Source of the DNA: CAYJPA01 sp964371945
Lineage (GTDB): Bacteria; Chloroflexota; Chloroflexia; Thermomicrobiales; UBA6265
Assembly: GCA_964371945.1 (NCBI GenBank)
Contig: CAYJPA010000049.1
Coordinates: forward strand, 1 to 44,274
DNA length: 44,274 nucleotides
Direction of reading: 5' to 3'
Shown in pieces: positions 32,126 through 40,228 of this stretch. Under the pieces are notes generated by a model. That model searched no databases. It worked only from the letters and a program-made list of their open reading frames with translations, and had not been told where the DNA came from. The first letter of the stretch is position 1, and every line of letters starts with the position of its first letter. The position numbers and the translations under genes are program-made.

Positions 32126-33348
32126 CGTCACAGGGAACTGATTCCCGGCGCATTACATTCGTGATTCCCTCGTTGACCAGCGGTGGCGCCGAACGGGTCA
32201 TGGTGACCATGCTCAATCACTGGGCGGCCAAGGGCTGGCCGGTGACGTTGCTGACGATTTACGACCGCGACCCCGACTTCTACACCCTGCATCCGGCGGT
32301 CACGCACACCTCACTTGCGATCGCGAAGGACTCCCCGGGGCCAGCTTCGGCCGTTTGGAACAACGTCAGTCGAAACCGTGCACTTCGTCGTGCGATTGTC
32401 ACGAGCCGTCCCGATGTAGTCATTTCGTTTCTGAGCACCACAAACGTTGCGACCATCCTGGCGACCTTCGGCACGGGCATTCCGGTTGTGGTCGAAGAGC
32501 ACACCGACCCGGCGCGGCTTACCCTCAGCCGGGCGTGGAGCAAATTGCGCGACGTGACGTACCCACATGCCGACCGGGTGGTCGTGCTGAGCGATACCGC
32601 ACAAAGCTATTTTTCACGACGAATCAGAAGCCGATGCGTCATCATCCCAAATCCGATCGTGATCGAACCGCCGCGAGAGATTGTCACAAAGACAGAGGGG
32701 CGGAAGAAACTGATTGCGGTTGGACGCCTGGGTCCAGAGAAGGGCTTCGATCTTTTGCTTGACACCTTCGCGCGGGTAGCCGAACGCAATCCCTCGTGGG
32801 ATCTCGTCATTTGGGGCGAAGGCGCCGAGCGCACGAACCTGGAGGCGCAGAGGCGCCGTCTCGGGCTAAAGGATCGCGTTTCTCTGCCAGGACTTACGCG
32901 AACGCCTCATGACGAGATGCGGCAGGCCGACCTGTTCGTGATGTCCTCCAGGCGCGAGGGCTTTCCAATGGCGCTTGGAGAAGCGATGGCGTGCGGGCTG
33001 CCTGTCATTTCGACCGATTGTCCGAGCGGCCCGCGCCAACTTATTCGACCGGGAATTGACGGCTTGCTGGTCGATTCTGAGGACACGACGGCGCTTGCGG
33101 GAGCACTTGATGAGCTCATGATCAATGAGCCCCTCCGCACGAGTCTAGCGTTGCGTGCGCCTGAAATCCTCGACCGGTTCGGATTGGACCGGGTGATGCT
33201 GATCTGGGAGCAGTTGTTGGACGATGTCGTGATGGAGCGACGAGCCCGGCGAATTGGTGGAATCAGGACATTCGGGTCTGTGCCGGCCGCCGTCGAGCAA
33301 CGAGCCGGACGGTACGATGAGACTCCGTTGACCGCGCGTGAACGATAG
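32122..33348 (+). CDS. family 4 glycosyltransferase (1)
   Basis: 408 residues, GT-B fold. N-terminal IPSLTSGGAERVM, sugar-nucleotide site IAVGRLGPEKGFDLLL, and the EX7E motif in SSRREGFPMALGEAMACGLPV. Retaining transferases of this type add hexoses in exopolysaccharide assembly. The frame is open upstream to 31903 inside the previous gene, but the ATG at 32122 overlapping that gene's stop is clearly the start. The C-terminal 30 residues are basic and unconserved-looking. Confidence 0.93.
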   Translation: MTSQGTDSRRITFVIPSLTSGGAERVMVTMLNHWAAKGWPVTLLTIYDRDPDFYTLHPAVTHTSLAIAKDSPGPASAVWNNVSRNRALRRAIVTSRPDVVISFLSTTNVATILATFGTGIPVVVEEHTDPARLTLSRAWSKLRDVTYPHADRVVVLSDTAQSYFSRRIRSRCVIIPNPIVIEPPREIVTKTEGRKKLIAVGRLGPEKGFDLLLDTFARVAERNPSWDLVIWGEGAERTNLEAQRRRLGLKDRVSLPGLTRTPHDEMRQADLFVMSSRREGFPMALGEAMACGLPVISTDCPSGPRQLIRPGIDGLLVDSEDTTALAGALDELMINEPLRTSLALRAPEILDRFGLDRVMLIWEQLLDDVVMERRARRIGGIRTFGSVPAAVEQRAGRYDETPLTARER

Positions 33349-33365
33349 GATTAGAGACCATTCGC

Positions 33366-34532
33366 ATGAAGCTTCTCTTTTTGGTGCGGACTATGGCGTT
33401 CGGCGGAGCCGAGCGGCAATTGGTCGCGCTCGCAACAGGGCTGGCCGAACGCGGACACGATGTGCGGGTCATGGTGTTCTACCCCGACGGGCCGCTCGAG
33501 GATGATTTGCGCAGCGCTGGAATTCCGATCACCAGTCTCGACAAAAAGGGGCGATGGGACAACATCGCCTTCTTTTGGCGTACGGCCGTCGCACTTCGAA
33601 AGGAACGCCCGGACGCGGTACACGGGTATCTTCCAACGTCCAACATCTTGACCGTGCTATTCAAGGCGGTGCACCGGGGCAAGTCGGTCTATGGCGTACG
33701 CGCTTCCGATATCGAGATCGAATCGTCCGATGTTGCCGGACGTCTTGAGACGAAGGTCGAGTCGGTTCTGGCCCGCTTCGCCGATCTGATCATTGCCAAT
33801 TCTCATGCCGGTAAATCGCACGCGGTGAGCGCGGGATTCCCCGAGCGAAAAATCACGGTCATTCCAAACGGAACGGACACCGAGTCGTTCAGATTCGATC
33901 CTGTGCTCCGGGCAGCCACTCGAGCCGACTTTGGGCTCGAGGATAACCAGCGACTGATCGGCCGTGTCGGAAGATTCGCTCCTCAAAAGGATTATCCGAC
34001 CTTCTTGAGGGCGTCCGCGATCGTTGCCGCGAATCGTCCGGAAACACGATTCGTGATCGTGGGCGACGGACCCGAGACGCTGACCGTGGAGCTCAAGTCG
34101 CTTGCGAAAGAACTTCAAATCGACGATCACGTAGTTTGGGCAGGGACAATGATCGACATGCCCGCCGTCTATTCGGCATGCGACCTGACCGTCAGCTCAT
34201 CAGCGTTCGGTGAGGGGACGCCAAATGTCGTCGCGGAATCGATGTCGTGCGGGGTACCTTGCGTCGTTACAGATGCCGGAGACTCGGCGCGATACACGTT
34301 CGATCCGACCTGGGTGTCACCGATCGGCGATCCCGAGGCGCTCGCATCAGTGATGCTTCGGGTCCTGTCGGAGCTTGACGCGAACGGGATCGAGCGATCC
34401 AGTTTGCGAGCACGAGTCACCACAACGCTGTCGCGCACGTCTCTCATTTCGAGCACCGAGGCGGTTCTCGCTGAACTGCTGCAAGCACCCAGTCCTCCGG
34501 CAAATGCCACCAGCAAGATCGCGGCCCGCTGA
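33366..34532 (+). CDS. family 4 glycosyltransferase (2)
   Basis: 388 residues. GT-B: LVRTMAFGGAERQLVALATGL, VIPNGTDTESFRFDP, IGRVGRFAPQKDYPTFLRA and the EX7E region SSAFGEGTPNVVAESMSCGVP. Acceptor and donor cannot be told. It is 17 bp after the preceding transferase, and its stop overlaps the polymerase start (TGATG). Confidence 0.93.
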   Translation: MKLLFLVRTMAFGGAERQLVALATGLAERGHDVRVMVFYPDGPLEDDLRSAGIPITSLDKKGRWDNIAFFWRTAVALRKERPDAVHGYLPTSNILTVLFKAVHRGKSVYGVRASDIEIESSDVAGRLETKVESVLARFADLIIANSHAGKSHAVSAGFPERKITVIPNGTDTESFRFDPVLRAATRADFGLEDNQRLIGRVGRFAPQKDYPTFLRASAIVAANRPETRFVIVGDGPETLTVELKSLAKELQIDDHVVWAGTMIDMPAVYSACDLTVSSSAFGEGTPNVVAESMSCGVPCVVTDAGDSARYTFDPTWVSPIGDPEALASVMLRVLSELDANGIERSSLRARVTTTLSRTSLISSTEAVLAELLQAPSPPANATSKIAAR

Positions 34533-35746
34533 TGCTCGCCTGGTATCGCAACGCTCTCGTCTTCGGCGGCGTCGTGTTGTTTTTCACCAATTTCGCCGAC
34601 TATTCGCTTAAGCTCGGAATCGTTCCGCTCTATTGGATCTTCGCCTTTGCAGCGGCCTGCGCTCCGCTCGCGATCCCTGCGCTCTTCAGAGGCCGGATTG
34701 AAATCTCGCCACTTACCATCTGGGCGGCGGTGTACTTGTTGATCTCGATCGCCTGGTATTACCCATCGGACCAGACACCCGAGTCGTACCAGAATATGCA
34801 AACGCGCCTGCTGTCCGTCATCTTCTTGGGATTGATGTTGTTCATTCTCGCCCGGCGGGAGGACGAGCACATCGCCCGGGTCGCGGTGGCCTGGTCTGTT
34901 CTCCTTGGTGTGGCGCTCAATTTGTATGAGCTTTTCAATCCGCTGACGTTCAGCTCAATTCCCGGGCGCTCATCTGGGCTCTACAACAACGTCAACCAAA
35001 GCGGCGCGGCACTCGTTCTGGGGCTGATCCTCGCCTATCAGGTAATCACACCGCGTCTGCGCATTCCCTTTGCGCTGTTGACGGCTGCCGGGATTATCAC
35101 AACATTCTCCCGGGCGGCAATCCTCGGTTGGGTGTTAGTTATGCTGTATTTCGGGGTGCGAACCGGCTTCAACGTGGCACAGCTCCGCCGAGTGTGTGTG
35201 ATTTGCGTGCTCGTGTTCGGTTTCGTCCTGTCACCGTACATGGGACAGCTCCAGCGGAGTCTCGAAGAGCGGGGAACGCTCACGCTCGATGTCATTCAAC
35301 GCCTCAACTTCATCAGTGGCAACACAAATGACTCGAGCGCTCAAGAACGAGAACAAGTTGCAACCACGACCTGGAGGCTATGGGAGCAACATCCATTTGC
35401 CGGCTATGGCACCGGACAGAACCGGCAAATCGAAGGCTTCGAGGTCGGCGCTCACAATATCTACCTGGCGATGATGGTCGATCACGGAATCCTGGGGCTG
35501 TTCATCGTGCCCGGGATGTTGCTCGCCATGGCCTGGGGTGCACGGCGACGCGATTTGGATCTTGTAATTCCGTTCGTGATGTTCTTGTCGTTCTGGGGAT
35601 TCTTCAGCCACAACGTGCTCGAAGAGCGCTACATCCTGGTCGCTGTCGCGCTGGTCGGCTCGATCGTTTGCAGCAATCAGACCAGAACCGCCCGTCCCGC
35701 TGAGCCCATATCTTCCGCGATCGTTCCGATCGGAGCCCCGGCATGA
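34532..35746 (+). CDS. O-antigen ligase/polymerase-like membrane protein (Wzy role)
   Basis: 404 residues with about 10-12 membrane helices and a large outside loop (about 235-320). Wzy/WaaL-type features: SGLYNNVNQSGAALVLGL, TFSRAAILGW, WRLWEQHPFAGYGTGQN, AHNIYLAMMVDHGILGL with the conserved His. It would polymerise flipped repeat units outside the membrane. Start and stop overlap the flanking glycosyltransferases (TGATG and ATGA), so its level is tied to theirs. Confidence 0.9.
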   Translation: MLAWYRNALVFGGVVLFFTNFADYSLKLGIVPLYWIFAFAAACAPLAIPALFRGRIEISPLTIWAAVYLLISIAWYYPSDQTPESYQNMQTRLLSVIFLGLMLFILARREDEHIARVAVAWSVLLGVALNLYELFNPLTFSSIPGRSSGLYNNVNQSGAALVLGLILAYQVITPRLRIPFALLTAAGIITTFSRAAILGWVLVMLYFGVRTGFNVAQLRRVCVICVLVFGFVLSPYMGQLQRSLEERGTLTLDVIQRLNFISGNTNDSSAQEREQVATTTWRLWEQHPFAGYGTGQNRQIEGFEVGAHNIYLAMMVDHGILGLFIVPGMLLAMAWGARRRDLDLVIPFVMFLSFWGFFSHNVLEERYILVAVALVGSIVCSNQTRTARPAEPISSAIVPIGAPA

Positions 35747-36927
35747 CATCGCGTTCCCGGGTTGCTCACATCATTTCCGGTCTCGGTCCCGGCGGCGCGG
35801 AGATCATGCTCCTCGAGCTGGTGCGCAAATCGGCGGCTTCTCGCTACGAGCCATTCGTCATCAACCTCGGCGACGTCGTTGGGCTTGTGCCCGAGCTCGA
35901 GGCGATCGGCGTTCCCGTCGTCACCCTGGGCATGGGCGGCGGCCTGCCTGATCCGAGAAAAATCCGGCAACTGATGAAGATCTTGAGAGCCGAGCGGCCC
36001 GCGGTCATTCAATCCTGGATGTATCACGCCAATTTGATCGGCGGATTGGCAGCGCGCGCTTCAGGATCGATCCCGGTGGCCTGGGGCATCCACCACACCG
36101 ATCTCTCACCCGCGTACATCAAACGCCCAACATTGCTCATCGCCAAGGCGTGTGTTCCGCTTTCGCGCAGGCTGCCAAAGGCGATCGTTTGCGTCGCCGA
36201 ATCGTCTCGCCGCGTTCATGCCGAACTGGGCTATGCGACCGATCGCATGATCGTCATTCCAAATGGCTTTGACATTGACCGGTTCAAGCCCGACCCTGCT
36301 GCTCGAATCCGGATTCGCGAGGAGATCGGTGTAGCACCCGACACCAAGCTTGCCGGGCTGCTTGCGCGCTTCAATCCGCAAAAAGATCACCGGAATTTCA
36401 TCGAAGCGGCAAAACGAGTAGCGGCCGTCGATCCAACCGTCCAATTCGTGCTCTGTGGATGGGACGTTGCGTGGGACAATGCCCAGCTTGCAAGCTGGAT
36501 CGATGACACGGGAATACGAGTTCGCTTCCATCTATTGGGGCGGCGGCCGGATAGCGCCGCGATCAATGCCGCCCTCGATATTTCTTGCCTCTCTTCGGAG
36601 TCTGGAGAAGCCTTCCCCATGGTCATCGGCGAAGCGATGGCATCCGGCGTGCCGTGCGCGGTCACGGACATTGGCGATTCCGCGTTGATCGTCGGTGGTC
36701 TCGGCCGGGTCGCTCCGCCGCGAAACCCGGAAGCGCTGGCGACGGCAATGCTGGAGCTACTCACTCTGAACGACGAAGCGCGAGCTTGCGTTGCCGCGGC
36801 ATGCAGGAGGCATATCGTCGACCATTTCAGCCTTGCGCATGTTGCACAGGAATACGAAAAGCTCTGGCAGCGCCTTGAAGCCGGTGTGCCGGTATCGACA
36901 TTGGAGCGGAATCCCTCATGCGCCTGA
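35743..36927 (+). CDS. family 4 glycosyltransferase (3)
   Basis: 394 residues. GT-B: ISGLGPGGAEIMLLELV, VIPNGFDIDRFKPDP, GLLARFNPQKDHRNFIEAA and the EX7E segment SSESGEAFPMVIGEAMASGVP. Start overlaps the polymerase stop by four bases. The stop lies ten bases inside the next gene. Confidence 0.93.
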   Translation: MTSRSRVAHIISGLGPGGAEIMLLELVRKSAASRYEPFVINLGDVVGLVPELEAIGVPVVTLGMGGGLPDPRKIRQLMKILRAERPAVIQSWMYHANLIGGLAARASGSIPVAWGIHHTDLSPAYIKRPTLLIAKACVPLSRRLPKAIVCVAESSRRVHAELGYATDRMIVIPNGFDIDRFKPDPAARIRIREEIGVAPDTKLAGLLARFNPQKDHRNFIEAAKRVAAVDPTVQFVLCGWDVAWDNAQLASWIDDTGIRVRFHLLGRRPDSAAINAALDISCLSSESGEAFPMVIGEAMASGVPCAVTDIGDSALIVGGLGRVAPPRNPEALATAMLELLTLNDEARACVAAACRRHIVDHFSLAHVAQEYEKLWQRLEAGVPVSTLERNPSCA

Positions 36928-38039
36928 TGTTCGTGATCACCCGGGGAGACTCGGTAGGCGGCGCGCAATTGCACGTCCGCGACCTCACCCACCGCCTTGC
37001 AGCGGATGGTCACGATATCCATGTGGTGGTCGGCTCGACGGGATTGCTGACGGACGACCTGGTCGCGGCCGGCATCCAGACTTCGTGCTGCCCCGGCCTG
37101 CTGCGGGAAATTCATCCCGTTCACGATGTCCGTGCGGTTCTTCAGCTTAAACACTCGATTGCCGCGTTCAATCCTGATCTGGTCACGACTCACTCGAGCA
37201 AAGCGGGCATGGTTGGCCGGATTGCGGCGAGGCTCGCCGGCGTGCCATGCATCTTCACCGTGCACGGTTGGGCGTTTATCGACACCGTTCCTCAGCCGAT
37301 TCGCGGCATCTATCGCTTGATGGAGCGCGGGATTGCCCCACTTGCCCGCCAGATCATCTGTGTCTCCAACCACGTTCGCGAGATGGGTGTGGAGGCTGGG
37401 ATAGACCGCAATCGAATGGTGGTCATCCATAACGGCTTGCCGGATGTCCCGGCGACACACCGCGCTACTCCAGGGGCTGGATCTCCCCGTGCGGTGATGG
37501 TGGCTCGGTTTGCTGCGCCAAAGGATCATATGACCGTCATTCGAGCAATGCCACACGTCAACGGGCTCGAGCTCGATTTCGTTGGTGATGGACCGGACGA
37601 GGAAGACGCCAAGAAACTCGCCGATGAATTGGGTGTCGCCAGCCGCATTAGGTTCCTGGGATTACGAACCGACGTTTCTGAAGTCCTTGCAGGTTCTCAG
37701 ATCTTCATTTTGAGCTCCTCGTCCGAGGCGTTTCCGATTTCGACACTGGAAGCGATGCGCGCCGGACTTCCGGTGGTCGTTTCCAATGCCGGCGGCGCTG
37801 GTGAAGCAGTGATCGACGGAAAAACCGGATTCACGGTCGATCGTGCGAACCCGATCATGCTCGCCGACCGTCTCAATCGACTCGCGGCGGATTCCGAACT
37901 TCGCGCTTCGATGGGCGCCGGGGGCCGGAAATTCTACGAAGCGGATTTCACCTTCGAACGGATGCTGGCACGGACTCTTGCGACATACGAATCCGTTCTT
38001 GTGACTACCGGCCGGCCCGCGGCAGTCATGGAGACGTAG
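36918..38039 (+). CDS. family 4 glycosyltransferase (4)
   Basis: 373 residues. GT-B: ITRGDSVGGAQLHVRDLTHRL, TVHGWAFIDTVPQPIRGIYR, VMVARFAAPKDHMTVIRA and SSSSEAFPISTLEAMRAGLPV (EX7E). TVHGWAF with the following aromatic stretch is common in transferases using UDP-N-acetyl-hexosamines, a weak hint at the donor. Last glycosyltransferase of the operon, followed by a 153-bp gap with a hairpin. Confidence 0.92.
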   Translation: MRLMFVITRGDSVGGAQLHVRDLTHRLAADGHDIHVVVGSTGLLTDDLVAAGIQTSCCPGLLREIHPVHDVRAVLQLKHSIAAFNPDLVTTHSSKAGMVGRIAARLAGVPCIFTVHGWAFIDTVPQPIRGIYRLMERGIAPLARQIICVSNHVREMGVEAGIDRNRMVVIHNGLPDVPATHRATPGAGSPRAVMVARFAAPKDHMTVIRAMPHVNGLELDFVGDGPDEEDAKKLADELGVASRIRFLGLRTDVSEVLAGSQIFILSSSSEAFPISTLEAMRAGLPVVVSNAGGAGEAVIDGKTGFTVDRANPIMLADRLNRLAADSELRASMGAGGRKFYEADFTFERMLARTLATYESVLVTTGRPAAVMET

Positions 38040-38111
38040 CGACAATTCGCCCGCGTTCTGGGACGTTTGGGTTCTAATGGGCGTGATCCGATGGCTCTAG
38101 ACTGAAAAAGC

Positions 38112-38134
38112 GATGCTCTTCATGAATGAGCATC
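38112..38134 (+). other. hairpin containing a 10-codon mini-ORF in the Wzz/kinase leader
   Basis: GATGCTC (38112-38118) pairs with GAGCATC (38128-38134). The hairpin encloses an ATG-to-TAA mini-ORF (38113-38145, MLFMNEHLAQ). No T tract follows. It may be a transcript-stability hairpin between the glycosyltransferases and the chain-length regulator. Confidence 0.35.
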
Positions 38135-38192
38135 TTGCGCAGTAACGAGTACATCCGCCCAGCGTTCGCGGTTGAGCAGAGGGATTCAGGCG

Positions 38193-39869
38193 TTGGAAAT
38201 CGATCTCAGGCACGTTTTGCGGAGCGCCCGCCGGTGGTGGTGGATCGTTGTTCTCTGCCCGGCGTTGATTGGTATGCTGGCGTTTCTATACACCGAGCGG
38301 CAGGAGCCGATGTACCAGGCGCAGGCCAAGCTCTTCGTCGATCCGAGCGGGAACGGACAGTTTGACTACAACTCGATTTTGAGCGCCGAGCGGCTGACGA
38401 AGACCTATCAAAAACTGGTCGAAAATCGTGCTGTGCTCAATGGTGTCATTGCCGCGCTCAATCTCCCACTCACGCCTGACCAACTCGCGGCACAGGTCAC
38501 CTCCTCCGCGGATGGCGACACCCAACTGCTGATCGTCACCGTGTCCGACACAGATCCAGAAATGGCAGCGGCAATTGCCAATGAGGTCGCCACCCAGTTC
38601 GCCGCCTATGTCCGAGAAACATCGACCAGCGCCGATGGCCAAACCCTTGATCAGATCAACGCCGCTGTCACGGAGATCGAATCCCAAATCGAATCGACAC
38701 AAGAGACCATCGCGGTATTGCAGGCTGGGACGAACGCCAATTCCGTGGCTGTTCAGGATCAGATCAGCGCACTCAACACCTCACTGGCGACCTATCAAGT
38801 GTCATACGCCTCGCTGATCACGCAGCGTTCCGAAGAGCAACTGCGGCAGCTCATGTCGGTCGACCGGGTGAAGCTTTATGAAGCGGCCTATGCACCAGGC
38901 GCGCCTTACTCGCCCGTACTCATGGTCAATCTCATCCTCGCGTTGATGGCCGGGTTGATTATCGCGACCGCTGTAGTTGTTCTGCTCGAGTATCTGGACA
39001 ACACGGTCAAGGCAAATGCCGATTTCCTCGAGCTGACAGGCGGCCCGTTGCTTGCCGCGATCAACATGGTCCAGAGAATCACGCCAGGTCGGAAACAGCT
39101 CTTCATGCTCGATCAACCGAAGGGCGGCGCGGCCGAATCGATTCGCCTGCTGCGCACCAATATCGAGTTCGCTTCGGCCACCCGGGAGATCGCGACGATC
39201 GGCATCTCAAGCCCGAACCCCAGCGAAGGCAAGAGTACGGTCGCCGCGAACCTGGCGGTAACGCTCGCCCAGGCTGGATTCATGACGGCATTGATCGATG
39301 CGGATCTCCGGCGGCCAACTCAACACCGGCTGTTCGAGACCGGAAGCGAACGGGGCCTAAGCACATTGCTCACCATCGGCGATCGCCCTTGGTCCTGGGC
39401 GGCTCGCGAAACGATGGTTCCGAACCTCACGTTAATTCCGGCCGGTCCGTTGCCACCGAATCCAGCCGATCTCCTCAGCTTAGAGCGCCTTCGTCAAATT
39501 CTTACGGAAATGCGCACAACCTTTGACGTAATCGTGATCGACACGCCACCCATTCACGCGGTAAGCGATCCCCTGATTATTGCGGCGCATGTCGACGGGA
39601 TGATCATCGTCGCGAAGAGCGGCAAAACGCGAACCGATGCATTGAAGCGTGCCGCGGAAACGCTCCACGGCGGCGCGATCCGGGTTATCGGCGTCGTCGT
39701 CAATCAGCAGGCATCCAAGTCGAGTACTGGTTACTACTACACTGATTACCACGCGATCCAGGACAAAATTGCGAGCGAGCCGGGGACCCGGCGCCGCCTG
39801 CATCGATCCGAGCCACTCGGAGCGGAGATCAAATCGCCGAAGATCGAGCAAAGCTCCTCGGCGGACTAA
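38193..39869 (+). CDS. Wzz/Wzc-type polysaccharide co-polymerase with BY-kinase domain
   Basis: 558 residues in one chain. Wzz part: first membrane helix (about 21-40), periplasmic-type coiled region with INAAVTEIESQIESTQETI, second helix (about 250-275) after PGAPYSPVLM. Cytoplasmic BY-kinase: Walker A SSPNPSEGKSTVAANLA, Walker A' ALIDADLRRP, Walker B VIVIDTPP. A tyrosine cluster TGYYYTDYHA lies near the C-terminus for autophosphorylation. It sets chain length and export. The TTG at 38193 follows AGAGGG by nine bases; a TTG at 38172 is an alternative. No cognate tyrosine phosphatase gene is in the window. Confidence 0.92.
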   Translation: MEIDLRHVLRSARRWWWIVVLCPALIGMLAFLYTERQEPMYQAQAKLFVDPSGNGQFDYNSILSAERLTKTYQKLVENRAVLNGVIAALNLPLTPDQLAAQVTSSADGDTQLLIVTVSDTDPEMAAAIANEVATQFAAYVRETSTSADGQTLDQINAAVTEIESQIESTQETIAVLQAGTNANSVAVQDQISALNTSLATYQVSYASLITQRSEEQLRQLMSVDRVKLYEAAYAPGAPYSPVLMVNLILALMAGLIIATAVVVLLEYLDNTVKANADFLELTGGPLLAAINMVQRITPGRKQLFMLDQPKGGAAESIRLLRTNIEFASATREIATIGISSPNPSEGKSTVAANLAVTLAQAGFMTALIDADLRRPTQHRLFETGSERGLSTLLTIGDRPWSWAARETMVPNLTLIPAGPLPPNPADLLSLERLRQILTEMRTTFDVIVIDTPPIHAVSDPLIIAAHVDGMIIVAKSGKTRTDALKRAAETLHGGAIRVIGVVVNQQASKSSTGYYYTDYHAIQDKIASEPGTRRRLHRSEPLGAEIKSPKIEQSSSAD

Positions 39870-39899
39870 TGCTGCACTCAACACAAATGAGAGAACATT

Positions 39900-40202
39900 G
39901 TGGTCTTCTCGCTCTGGTTTTGGGAACTGGACGGCGGCGGACCACACAAACGACATTCTGAAGGGTATCGAGCAAACGACTTCGCTTTTCCGCAAAGTGC
40001 CCTGGGTGTTCACCACGAGCGAGGATGGATACCTGGCGATATCGATTACCTCTTCGTCGCGTTCACGGCCAGTTCCCCGTTCAGTCCAACCGACACGCTC
40101 GTGCTATCGCACCGTGCCAAGATCCTGATGATGATTCAGGCGCTGATCTCAATTTCGACGTTAGCAGTTCTCGCTGCCCGCGCTATCAACACGCTCAGGT
40201 AG
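39900..40202 (+). pseudogene. truncated remnant of a conserved membrane protein
   Basis: 100 codons matching only the C-terminal half of a widespread bacterial membrane protein (DUF1345-like): FSLWFWELDGGGP, then DFAFPQ, DYLFVAFTASSPFSPTDTL, and the last helix LISISTLAVLAARAINTL. Full members I recall are about 200-230 residues with extra N-terminal helices. An in-frame TGA at 39888 and the end of the kinase gene at 39869 leave no room for the missing part. It starts, if translated, at a GTG at 39900. I read it as a 5'-truncated gene, perhaps cut during insertion or rearrangement at the end of the polysaccharide cluster. Confidence 0.7.
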
Positions 40203-40228
40203 CTCACCGGGAAACAGATACTCGTGGG

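Noticed and set aside
39480..40016. 178-codon minus-strand frame at the kinase end
   Set aside because: Shadow of the BY-kinase domain and of the truncated membrane protein.
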